Counted from the first letter of the stretch, positions 1-6,071 are shown. The stretch is DNA of 6,368 bases from an uncultured Pirellulaceae bacterium (GCA_947259675.1 CAMYNE010000132.1:1-6368), one strand, 5' to 3'. The notes: generated from the letters alone by a model not told the origin. A program made the numbers and translations.

Positions 1-70
1 AGCTTTGAACTGGAGTCGATTGTCTATTTCACGTGACGACTTTGAGCGTCCAGCTACATCGGAAGCAAAG

Positions 71-159
71 CGGACGGAGAGGGATTCGAACCCCCGGTAC
101 GGTTCCCCGCACGCCGGTTTTCAAAACCGGTGCCTTCGACCAGACTCAGCCATCCGTCC
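71..159 (-). tRNA. tRNA-Ser (anticodon UGA)
   Basis: Read on the minus strand, this 89-base stretch folds as a complete class II tRNA. The acceptor strands GGACGGA and TCCGTCC pair perfectly, with discriminator G at 71, as expected for serine. The D stem is short (GCT/GGC). The anticodon stem CCGGT/ACCGG closes a TTTGAAA loop with anticodon TGA (plus-strand 121-123), which reads UCA and UCG serine codons. The long variable arm pairs GTGCGG with CCGTAC, and a TTCGAAT T loop follows. The 3' CCA is not encoded and would be added by nucleotidyltransferase. The long variable arm and G73 both support serine. I see no convincing promoter just upstream. Confidence 0.96.
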
Positions 160-234
160 TCGCTTGTTTGTCAACCGCTTGGCCTGCTAACGATTGACGA
201 TGGTCCTCCTGCACCCGCTTAAGCCAGTCAGTGC

Positions 235-270
235 AAAAGTCGACAGCCGTCGATTTGCAATCGCGGCTGT
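235..270 (-). terminator. Terminator-like hairpin after the minus-strand orphan gene
   Basis: ACAGCCG plus CGATT (243-255, with one bulged T at 250) pairs with AATCG plus CGGCTGT (259-270), giving a 12-bp stem around a 3-base loop. On the minus strand the hairpin is followed after four bases by TTTT (238-235). It lies about 60 bases beyond the stop of the 332-1183 gene and before the tRNA, so it would end that transcript. The T run is short and offset, so its efficiency as a rho-independent terminator is uncertain. Confidence 0.45.
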
Positions 271-331
271 TCGCAGGGCAGCATTCTACAAAAGCAATGA
301 TGTCTCGCAAACCCCGTACAACTGCCGCGGC

Positions 332-1183
332 TCAACCCAAATAAAAGTCGGGAATCAATTGATTGATCCGCTCGGTCAACATCTGGACCAACGTCGCCTC
401 GGGACTCGAATAAGAAAAGATGGGTTCCAGTTCGATATCACCCAATACAGTTTTCCCTTCGAAAAAAATCCGCGATGCCGTTTCGCGATCGATGAGGTAA
501 GTCGATGCCATCGAGTCGTCTCCCCAGCCCTCCGTTTCAGTTGCAATCCCAAATTTGAGCGGCGCATCCGGTTTGGCAATCAGGGCGACGCGATTTCGAT
601 ACGACTGATCGTGACTTCGAATCGCCGTTTTACTGAATGAAAGGTTCGGCTCAAGAAACGAGAGTCGCGGCGGCCTGACGACACGCCATTTCGTAGGCTC
701 CCCGCCCACGAGTACTCCGCCCGACGTGTCCAGTTTCATTTCTTTGGCAGACGCCTCATGCATTAACAAGTTATCGGCCACCATGCAGAATTCGCCGCTG
801 GGCAAATACGAAATCTCGGCGTCTGTTCCATCCTTCAATCGTGCAAACATCGGCGCATGTTCGGGATTGACCAAATCCTCGTCTGGATTGAGCAACTTAA
901 TGTCTTGCTCGGCAGCTTCACGGCTGCTAACCAAGGCGAAAGCACAGGCCCGCTCAATGTCGCCGCCAAGCCGCAGACTCCAGAACGGATCCCTGACCTT
1001 GAACTGTTTGTTAATCAGGAATTCCAGGATTGCCTCGGCGGGCACATTGCCGGACTCGCCCTCAAATGAAAATCTCCGTTGCGCCGGGTTGTACCGGCAC
1101 CAGTTGTCCAATTGCCTGGGTAGCTCGGGTGGGCGTCTTCCGGCCAGCCGAAACGAGACTACGTATTGAAGTTGTTCGCTCAC
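332..1183 (-). CDS. Uncharacterised protein, about 283 aa
   Basis: I do not recognise this family and assign no function. The frame is open for the whole length with mixed, globular composition. There is no signal peptide or membrane segment, so it is probably cytoplasmic. Visible traits are an Arg/Pro-rich N-terminus (residues 12-24), an aromatic stretch near residues 62-70 (FKVRDPFWSLRLGG), an acidic segment near 99-109, an unpatterned set of three Cys, and a hydrophobic C-terminus ending IPDFYLG. No nucleotide-binding or catalytic motif is evident. The first possible start is TTG at 1186. I prefer GTG at 1183 because GGGA on the minus strand then lies six bases upstream. An in-frame TGA shortly upstream rules out a longer protein. 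The opposite-strand frames are shadows. It is transcribed away from the small membrane protein, and a terminator-like hairpin lies downstream. Confidence 0.72.
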   Translation of the reverse strand: MSEQLQYVVSFRLAGRRPPELPRQLDNWCRYNPAQRRFSFEGESGNVPAEAILEFLINKQFKVRDPFWSLRLGGDIERACAFALVSSREAAEQDIKLLNPDEDLVNPEHAPMFARLKDGTDAEISYLPSGEFCMVADNLLMHEASAKEMKLDTSGGVLVGGEPTKWRVVRPPRLSFLEPNLSFSKTAIRSHDQSYRNRVALIAKPDAPLKFGIATETEGWGDDSMASTYLIDRETASRIFFEGKTVLGDIELEPIFSYSSPEATLVQMLTERINQLIPDFYLG

Positions 1184-1433
1184 CAATCTTCCCGTTAATA
1201 CTCAAGATCCGATGTTTTTTTTTGAGCGGCGATGTCAGCCATAAACTAGGTCGGCAAGCAGTTTATCAAATTTGCAATGAAAAAACCAGTGTTGATGGTT
1301 CTGTTGAATGTTGAGATGAACTTGACTGGGACCGAAACGTCGTAAACATATCGGGGAGCGCGGGTTTCATCAGATAATACTCACGCGTGCAATTTTGTTT
1401 ACGTTCAAGTCGTTCAGTGAATTTGGGAGATTT

Positions 1434-1718
1434 ATGAAATTCACAACCCAGCAATTCATGATCGTCGTTTTTTGTCTCTCTCTTTTCATTGGCTCAGTAA
1501 TTCGTGGGCAAGGCTACCTTGGGCCAGAAGGCGTAATCTTGTTTGGATTGGTGTCCTTTTCGGCTGCCATCATGCTCGCAGGACTGCTCTTGGCTTGGGA
1601 AGAACGATCCTGGTTCACGCGCGCATTGATCGCAATTCTCATTGGCTTCATTCTGTACGGCTTGGTTCTGCCTGGACAAGTATTGGGCCATACGCAATGG
1701 AAATGGCTGATCAATTAG
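1434..1718 (+). CDS. Small membrane protein with three predicted helices (94 aa)
   Basis: I do not recognise a family. Three hydrophobic segments fill most of the 94 residues: about 8-23 (MIVVFCLSLFIGSVI), 32-54 and 62-80. They are joined by a short Gly/Arg turn and by a charged WEERSWFTR loop at 55-63, and a short polar tail ends in WKWLIN. It is probably an inner-membrane protein without an enzymatic motif. The start is ATG at 1434, preceded by GGGAGA at 1425-1430. A TTG at 1395 would add 13 residues but has no comparable ribosome binding site. The gene stands alone: the orphan gene diverges upstream, and hom begins about 270 bases downstream behind its own promoter candidate. Confidence 0.65.
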   Translation: MKFTTQQFMIVVFCLSLFIGSVIRGQGYLGPEGVILFGLVSFSAAIMLAGLLLAWEERSWFTRALIAILIGFILYGLVLPGQVLGHTQWKWLIN

Positions 1719-1809
1719 TAGATTGCCCAGTCTTTACTGACATTCGTGTCAAAACTCAACTTGAGGGAGCCCTAGTTCACCGCGGCGAAAAGGATCACTC
1801 AAAAAAAAC

Positions 1810-1850
1810 ACGAGAGATCCTTCACCTCGCTCCACTCGGTTCAGGATGAC
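1810..1850 (+). repeat. 41-base dispersed repeat, copy 1
   Basis: This stretch is identical over 41 bases to 5149-5189, in the same orientation. It contains an imperfect palindrome at 1817-1847 with outer arms ATCCT and AGGAT and inner ACC and GGT. On the minus strand the bases between these arms are GA facing GA, twice. It resembles a motif I recall being scattered between genes in many bacterial genomes (minus-strand form starting GTCATCCTGA and ending GAAGGATCT). It lies between the small membrane protein and hom, right after a run of eight A. No transposase is associated. Confidence 0.85.
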
Positions 1851-1912
1851 ACCCGCGCGAGGCCGAACGTATCCCGTATCGCATCGTTCGTCGTTTGTTC
1901 GAATCATCGCGG

Positions 1913-1941
1913 TTGAGAAAACACACCATCAGCCTTACGAT
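1913..1941 (+). promoter_or_regulatory. Sigma70-like promoter candidate for hom
   Basis: TTGAGA at 1913-1918 (five of six against TTGACA) is followed after exactly 17 bases by TACGAT at 1936-1941 (four of six against TATAAT). Transcription would begin near 1948, leaving a leader of about 40 bases before the hom ATG. That leader would include a small hairpin, GCTGAA-CT-TTCAGC, at 1946-1959. The candidate is based on consensus match only. Confidence 0.35.
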
Positions 1942-1986
1942 TGTGGCTGAACTTTCAGCACGCTTTCTAGTCAGAAACTTGAGTGG

Positions 1987-3285
1987 ATGGAAAAAACTGG
2001 CGTTGCCCTTGTCGGAATGGGGACTGTGGGAGCCGGCGTTGCGAGGCTTTTGTTGGATCAGGGCGACCGCACAGCTCGTCACGCAGGTCGAACATTGTGG
2101 CTTACGCATGTCGTTGTCCAAGATGCGAAAAAAGCTCGCAATATTGAGCTTCCCAACGGCGTCTTGACCGATGACTTGCAAGTTCTGTTGGCTGACGAAA
2201 GCGTCAAAGTCGTTGCCCAGCTTGTAGGCGGGATCGAACCTGCCAGAACGATCATGCTACAGCTTCGTGAAAGTGGTAAAGACGTCGTGACGGCCAACAA
2301 GGCTCTTCTCGCCGAACATGGACCCGAGCTTTTTGATCGAGCCCGACAACTTGGCCGATCGATTGCGTTTGAAGCTTCCGTCGCGGGAGGTATTCCAATT
2401 GTCGCCAACATCAGCCAATGCCTTTCGGCGAACCAAATCCAGTCCATCCGGGGAATCCTAAACGGAACGAGCAACTACATTATCTCGCGAATGGATCGAG
2501 ATGGGGCCGACTTTGCCACCGCACTTGCATCGGCTCAAGAGCGGGGCTTTGCGGAACCGGACCCGACGATGGACATCGACGGGAGTGACGCTGCCCAGAA
2601 ACTGGCGATCCTGGCACACCTTGCTTTTGGTGCGAGAATAAACTGGAAAGACATTCCGCGACGCGGGATCGATTCTGTTGATTCGACGGATATCGAATAC
2701 TCTCGTCGTCTTGGCTACCGGATCAAGTTGATCGCTTACGCCAGACTGTTGCCGGTCGGATTGCAATTAGTCGTCGCACCGATGTTGGTCAAACAAGGCA
2801 AGCCTTTGGCTGAAGTCCGTGAAAATTTTAATGCCTTGTCAATTGTTGGCGATGCCGTAGGGCCCGTTTTTTTCCATGGACAAGGGGCAGGGCAGATGCC
2901 CACTGCTTCTGCGGTCGTTGCCGATATGATCGATACGGCGGTCGGTCGCACAAAGATCACTTTCAAAACTTTGGAACTCTGGTCAAACGGTCATGCTCGG
3001 GTCGATATTGCCCGACCCGGTGAATTGATGGGACGATTTTATCTGCGTTTCGACGTCATGGATGCGCCCGGTGTACTTGGGCAAATCGCAGGCCGGTTGG
3101 GCAAACACGGGATCTCGATTGCATCTGTATATCAGCACGAGCCCGATCCAGACAAACGGCAGACCGTGCCCGTCGTCATCGTGACTCACCGAGCCTCAGA
3201 AGCCGATGCAAGTCGGGCAATCAAACAAATCGCCGAGTTGCCCACCGTTGGCGATCAGCCAGAACGGTTTAGAATCTTGGACTAA
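1987..3285 (+). CDS. hom: Homoserine dehydrogenase with C-terminal ACT domain
   Basis: It reduces aspartate 4-semialdehyde to homoserine with NAD(P)H, the branch point toward threonine and methionine, in the cytoplasm. At 432 aa it has the usual monofunctional length, without a fused aspartate kinase. The N-terminal Rossmann fold carries GMGTVG at residues 10-15. VVTANKALLA (100-109, Lys105), FEASVAGGIP (128-137) and GILNGTSNYI (156-165) follow. The catalytic region GFAEPDPTMDIDGSDAAQKL ends at 206, with Asp201 and Lys205 spaced as the catalytic Asp/Lys pair of the yeast enzyme. A C-terminal ACT domain (about 350-432, with DAPGVLGQIAGRLGKHGISI) suggests feedback control, probably by threonine. 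The start is ATG 1987; the ribosome binding site is weak (a GAG/GG stretch only). It is followed after 53 bases by the PGM-like gene on the same strand, so the two are probably cotranscribed. Confidence 0.96.
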   Translation: MEKTGVALVGMGTVGAGVARLLLDQGDRTARHAGRTLWLTHVVVQDAKKARNIELPNGVLTDDLQVLLADESVKVVAQLVGGIEPARTIMLQLRESGKDVVTANKALLAEHGPELFDRARQLGRSIAFEASVAGGIPIVANISQCLSANQIQSIRGILNGTSNYIISRMDRDGADFATALASAQERGFAEPDPTMDIDGSDAAQKLAILAHLAFGARINWKDIPRRGIDSVDSTDIEYSRRLGYRIKLIAYARLLPVGLQLVVAPMLVKQGKPLAEVRENFNALSIVGDAVGPVFFHGQGAGQMPTASAVVADMIDTAVGRTKITFKTLELWSNGHARVDIARPGELMGRFYLRFDVMDAPGVLGQIAGRLGKHGISIASVYQHEPDPDKRQTVPVVIVTHRASEADASRAIKQIAELPTVGDQPERFRILD

Positions 3286-3293
3286 ACCGAGTG

Positions 3294-3322
3294 GGAATTC
3301 GGAGGTCGGAATTCGGAATTTC
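3294..3322 (+). repeat. Tandem GGAATTCGG repeat in the hom/PGM-like gap
   Basis: GGAATTCGG occurs at 3294-3302 and again at 3308-3316, and a third partial copy GGAATT sits at 3315-3320. The pattern reads as two imperfect units of 14 to 15 bases filling most of the 53-base gap, just before the AAGGAG ribosome binding site at 3324-3329. Each unit contains the palindrome GAATTC. The frame stays open from a GTG at 3291, but the resulting N-terminal extension would simply translate this repeat. Confidence 0.7.
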
Positions 3323-3338
3323 AAAGGAGTGTGGAAAA

Positions 3339-4541
3339 ATGAAATATGTGATTGTGATTCCGGATGGATGTGCGGATGAGCCGCAGGAGGAATTGGGAGG
3401 GAAAACTCCATTGGAGGCGGCGAACACTCCTGCGATGGATGAAGTGGCATCGCTGGGAATCGTCGGACGAGCCAATCATACGCCAGCTCATTTGACCGCA
3501 GGGTCGGCGGTCGCCAACATGAGCTTGTTCGGTTACGACCCGGTTTCAAATTTCACGGGGCGAGCACCGCTTGAGGCGGCCGCCCAAGGCATCGAACTTG
3601 GTCCATACGATTGGGCCATCCGCTGCAATCTGGTCACCATTGAAGACCAGATCATGCGCGACTTCACGGCCGATCACATTACTTCCGACCAAGCCAAAGT
3701 GCTTTTGGCGGCCGCTCAGGAAAAAATCGAAGACCAACATATGGAGTTTGCTCCAGGCGTAAGTTATCGAAATCTTTTGCTCTTTCGCGGAAATGCAGAT
3801 CAGGCTTCTCCTTTTTCCAACGAGACTCGCAGCACGCCGCCGCATGATTTGACCGACAAATCGGTCAACAACGATTTCCCGCGAGGCCCGGGAAGTGATT
3901 TGCTTTCAAGAATTATGAACGACAGCTTCGATTGGTTTGCCGATCATGAAGTCAATCGATCCCGTATCGCCAATGGGCGTTTGCCGGCAACCAATCTCTG
4001 GTTATGGGGGCTTGGTCAACGTCCTCAACTTCCGCTGTTCAACGACCTGTTTAACAAGTCGGGTGCGATGATCACCGCGGTAGATCTGCTTCGCGGATTA
4101 GCTTGTTTGCTTGGCTGGGATCGAATCGAAGTACCGGGTGCGACTGGGTACACCGACACCGACTACGGAGCCAAGGGGCAGTTTGGCATCGAAACTCTCG
4201 ACAAATACGACATTGTTTGCGTCCATGTCGAAGCGACCGACGAAGCATCGCATGAAGGCGATGTCGCAGCAAAGATCAAAGCTCTTGAACGCATCGACGC
4301 GGACATCGTTGCGCCCATGTTAGATAAACTCAAAACGCTTGACGAATGGCGTATGATGGTCACTCCCGACCATCCAACTTTTATTCGCACAAAAACCCAT
4401 TCACATGGCGACGTACCGTTCGCGATCTGCGGAACGGGCGTGGACACCGACGAGTTCGCCGCCTATAGCGAAACGTCTGCAGCGAACAGTCTACTTGCGT
4501 TTGATCGCGGCTGCGAACTTATGCCATTTTTTATTGGTTAG
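3339..4541 (+). CDS. ApgM-family protein: 2,3-BPG-independent phosphoglycerate mutase homologue, possible homoserine kinase
   Basis: A 400-aa member of the alkaline-phosphatase superfamily, archaeal-type (ApgM) branch. The N-terminus MKYVIVIPDGCADEP carries metal ligand Asp9. GGKTPLEAANTPAMD (20-34) is typical of the family. The active-site serine is probably Ser56 in AGSAVANMSLFGYDP, followed by FTGRAPLEAAAQGI (72-85) and AIRCNLVT (93-100). C-terminal metal ligands are visible: Asp301 and His305 in DEASHEGD, Asp344-His345 in TPDHP, and His354 in THSHGDVPF. Family members interconvert 3- and 2-phosphoglycerate. However, homologues next to threonine genes have been proposed as alternative homoserine kinases, and hom lies 53 bases upstream, so I lean to that role by inference. 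The ATG start at 3339 is fixed by AAGGAG at 3324-3329 and by the family N-terminus. In the ApgM sequences I recall, Asp follows the active Ser; here it is Ala57. Confidence 0.93.
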   Translation: MKYVIVIPDGCADEPQEELGGKTPLEAANTPAMDEVASLGIVGRANHTPAHLTAGSAVANMSLFGYDPVSNFTGRAPLEAAAQGIELGPYDWAIRCNLVTIEDQIMRDFTADHITSDQAKVLLAAAQEKIEDQHMEFAPGVSYRNLLLFRGNADQASPFSNETRSTPPHDLTDKSVNNDFPRGPGSDLLSRIMNDSFDWFADHEVNRSRIANGRLPATNLWLWGLGQRPQLPLFNDLFNKSGAMITAVDLLRGLACLLGWDRIEVPGATGYTDTDYGAKGQFGIETLDKYDIVCVHVEATDEASHEGDVAAKIKALERIDADIVAPMLDKLKTLDEWRMMVTPDHPTFIRTKTHSHGDVPFAICGTGVDTDEFAAYSETSAANSLLAFDRGCELMPFFIG

Positions 4542-4606
4542 TCTTGGCTGTTGGTGAGGATGCCAGTGGCCATTCAAACCTGAGTTGAGCAGATTGTAGT
4601 AACGGC

Positions 4607-4639
4607 TTTTAGCCGGAAAATTCCGCCTGAAGGCTAAAA
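4607..4639 (+). repeat. Inverted repeat TTTTAGCC / GGCTAAAA
   Basis: Perfect 8-base arms at 4607-4614 and 4632-4639 flank a 17-base loop that can itself form a weak GGA/TCC stem. It lies about 65 bases after the stop of the PGM-like gene and ahead of the Cys-rich gene. There is no T run on the plus strand, so I prefer an intergenic palindromic repeat to a classical terminator. It could still protect or end the hom transcript. Confidence 0.55.
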
Positions 4640-4658
4640 TCACTGGTGACTCTTCTTT

Positions 4659-4673
4659 GAGGAAATTCCATTG
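4659..4673 (+). promoter_or_regulatory. Ribosome binding site supporting a TTG start
   Basis: GAGGAA at 4659-4664 lies six bases before TTG at 4671-4673. It decides the start of the Cys-rich gene, because the next in-frame Met codon is close to the C-terminus (residue 76) and would lose almost all of the cysteines. Confidence 0.6.
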
Positions 4674-4934
4674 AAACCCACGAAACCACCCAGCGGGAAA
4701 TGCCCGAACGAACGAGAATCATGCCCGCTGCAATGCAAATACAATCACTTTGAATCGGAAGAATTGACCATTCACGCTTGGGAACTTAAGTGCCTCGATT
4801 GTGGCTGGCGCGATACGATCGCGTTTCGTAGTGATGAAGAAGAACCCGATGAAGATTGCGATCCAGAGATCTGTCCGTTTTGCCATTTGAAGGGAATGAC
4901 TCCCGGACAGAATCCATGCGAGTCGAAACAGTAG
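4671..4934 (+). CDS. Small Cys-rich, zinc-ribbon-like protein (87 aa)
   Basis: I do not recognise the family. The 87 residues hold nine Cys: C11, C18, C22, C41, C44, C63, C68, C71 and C83. CLDCGW at 41-46 and CPFC at 68-71 are CxxC knuckles like those of zinc ribbons, and CPLQC at 18-22 may add a second metal site. An acidic stretch DEEEPDEDCD lies between the two knuckles (55-64). There is no signal peptide or membrane segment, so a cytoplasmic metal-binding protein is likely, possibly with a nucleic-acid or protein partner. The start is TTG with a good ribosome binding site. It lies 129 bases after the PGM-like gene, beyond an inverted repeat, so cotranscription is possible but not shown. 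A hairpin begins two bases after the stop. The regular Cys spacing makes a chance reading frame unlikely. Confidence 0.72.
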   Translation: MKPTKPPSGKCPNERESCPLQCKYNHFESEELTIHAWELKCLDCGWRDTIAFRSDEEEPDEDCDPEICPFCHLKGMTPGQNPCESKQ

Positions 4935-4935
4935 G

Positions 4936-4964
4936 CGAGTCTGTCTCAGACTCGAGTCAGTCTG
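4936..4964 (+). terminator. Overlapping hairpins just after the Cys-rich gene
   Basis: CGAGTCTG (4936-4943) pairs perfectly with CAGACTCG (4947-4954) around a TCT loop. The second arm can instead pair downstream: CAGACT (4947-4952) with AGTCTG (4959-4964). GACTCGAGTC (4949-4958) is also a 10-base palindrome. The first hairpin starts two bases past the stop codon, a position typical of terminators or 3'-end protection. No T run follows, so rho-independent termination is doubtful. Confidence 0.4.
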
Positions 4965-5148
4965 CCGCCGTGGTCTGACCTCAGAATCTCGGTGGAGCGA
5001 AGTAGGACATTGGTGGTTTTGAGTCAAAGCCTTAGCCGACCGAAGAATCTCGCCGCCTGCCGTTCAGATGACTCAATCACAGTAGAATTCATGATGAGAG
5101 TGCTTTGGATCGCCGCAGCGAAAAGATTCACATGTTCGAACAATCCCA

Positions 5149-5189
5149 ACGAGAGATCCTTCACCTCGCTCCACTCGGTTCAGGATGAC
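5149..5189 (+). repeat. 41-base dispersed repeat, copy 2
   Basis: Identical base for base to 1810-1850 and in the same orientation, with flanks that differ immediately on both sides (C versus A before, A versus T after). The palindrome core is at 5156-5186. It lies between two convergent genes, where a folded RNA from either strand could act as a 3' boundary. On the minus strand it is about 90 bases downstream of the exported-protein gene. Confidence 0.85.
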
Positions 5190-5278
5190 TGAAACGTTCC
5201 TACCGGGTGCTACGGCCTACGTGAGAAATCCCGGCTAACCCATTGTGGTTGATCCCAATCTTAAAACTTGACGTTGCA

Positions 5279-6049
5279 CTAAGGAAAAACGTAACGAAGG
5301 ACGTTTCTGACGGGCTGATTGGGGACGTAAGCCGTGGGTTGGCCAACAATGCCCTTGCCAAGGTAGGTGCCTGGCGGCAGATTCTGTGAACGGATAACCG
5401 GCTGGAACCGGTACGTGGGCGGAGCAATGGGTTGACCACTCAAGTTAGTTCCGGGAACAAAAAGCGGTCCTTGAGGTGCCGCTTGCGGAGCAACTTGCAC
5501 AGACTGGAAGTTTGGAACCGTCCCGGCCGGGACTTGAAAACCTCCCGTAGGTCCGCAATCACAATTTTGTGCTGTTCGAAGCACTGAATTGTTGGAGTTG
5601 GGTGCTTGAAAAGCCGTACGGCGAAACGTTCGATTAACGGGATTGGTCTGCGCGGCCACTGCTACGGATTCGCTGGGTGTCAGCCGAGCCATTCGGGGGG
5701 GCGAGGTCGCTGGATAAGGATAGACATCGTATTGCGCCGGTCGTTGCGCGGATACTTGTTGCTGTAAGGTCCGATTCGTTCCCAAATTCGAGTTTGAGAC
5801 GAGTCGAAACTGGCTGCCATTTAAAGAATTGGAATTGTCTCGATTACGAACCGGCAATTGAGCGATCGTTATTATTTGCTGACGACTCGTCCCCGGAACG
5901 GTACGTCCGGAAATGCTGCCGCCAGTTCGAAGAGGTGAAGTCGATTGGATGTATTCGTCCGGCGCGATTGGACGAGTCTGAGCTTGCGTTGGATTTGTTT
6001 GAAATATTGTCGTGCAAACAACGATCAACATGGCCAACTTAATTCTCAT
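5279..6049 (-). CDS. Exported Gln/Asn/Pro-rich low-complexity protein (256 aa)
   Basis: No known family is recognised. A classical signal peptide opens the protein: MRIKLAMLIVVCTTIFQTNPTQA, with likely signal peptidase I cleavage after residue 23 (TQA before QT). The mature part is rich in Gln, Asn, Pro, Ser, Thr and Arg, with little hydrophobic core. It includes an NCDCGPTGGFQVP segment with its only two mature cysteines (163 and 165) and a Pro/Gln-rich stretch around 186-202. The C-terminus GTYLGKGIVGQPTAYVPNQPVRNVLRYVFP (227-256) looks more ordered and may be the conserved part. It is probably periplasmic or surface-associated, but its role is unknown. ATG 6049 is chosen over ATG 6052 and a farther upstream start (6121) because AAAGGA at 6060-6055 is then five bases away and the signal peptide sits at the N-terminus. 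The reverse-strand frame 5677-6042 is a shadow. Confidence 0.78.
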   Translation of the reverse strand: MRIKLAMLIVVCTTIFQTNPTQAQTRPIAPDEYIQSTSPLRTGGSISGRTVPGTSRQQIITIAQLPVRNRDNSNSLNGSQFRLVSNSNLGTNRTLQQQVSAQRPAQYDVYPYPATSPPRMARLTPSESVAVAAQTNPVNRTFRRTAFQAPNSNNSVLRTAQNCDCGPTGGFQVPAGTVPNFQSVQVAPQAAPQGPLFVPGTNLSGQPIAPPTYRFQPVIRSQNLPPGTYLGKGIVGQPTAYVPNQPVRNVLRYVFP

Positions 6050-6071
6050 CATTGTCCTTTCGCGAGTTGTG

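Larger units (their letters stand above)
4935..5278. other. Gene-free convergent spacer with repeats
   Basis: These 344 bases separate the Cys-rich gene from the convergent minus-strand gene. They hold overlapping hairpins at 4936-4964, a possible degenerate relative of the 41-base repeat near 4993-5005, the intact second copy at 5149-5189, and a weak CCGGG/CCCGG pair (5203-5207 and 5230-5234). The short open frames here (such as 4992-5192, which runs through the repeat) show no protein-like features. No clear terminator with a T run was seen for either flanking gene. Confidence 0.6.

Noticed and set aside
169..174. TTGACA on the minus strand just before the tRNA as a -35 box
   Set aside because: It is only nine bases from the mature tRNA 5' end, so the matching -10 would fall inside the tRNA.
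5..190. Plus-strand reading frame of 61 aa at the left end
   Set aside because: It runs antisense through the whole tRNA-Ser gene and has no ribosome binding site or protein-like pattern.
726..1169. Plus-strand frame of 147 aa, and overlapping plus-strand frames at 194-640, 857-1069 and 1030-1314
   Set aside because: They are opposite-strand shadows of the 283-aa minus-strand gene, with compositions typical of antisense frames.
1322..1350. TTGACT (1322-1327) with AACATA (1345-1350) as a promoter for the small membrane protein
   Set aside because: The -10 match is poor, and AT-rich spacers give such pairs by chance.
1472..1849. Plus-strand frame of 125 aa overlapping the small membrane protein
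   Set aside because: It is a shifted frame of that gene that runs into the 41-base repeat. The membrane-protein frame has the ribosome binding site and the hydrophobic pattern.
1822..2181. Minus-strand frame of 119 aa ending CHPEPSGAR
   Set aside because: It overlaps the start of hom antisense, and its C-terminus is a translation of the 41-base repeat. CHPEP-type peptides are a familiar artefact of such repeats.
3291..3338. GTG start at 3291 adding 16 residues to the PGM-like protein
   Set aside because: The extension translates the GGAATTCGG repeat, while ATG 3339 has AAGGAG upstream and the usual family N-terminus.
4993..5005. Possible third, degenerate copy of the 41-base repeat (TGGAGCGA followed by AGTAGGA)
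   Set aside because: Only the central part matches and the outer arm is missing, so the similarity may be chance.
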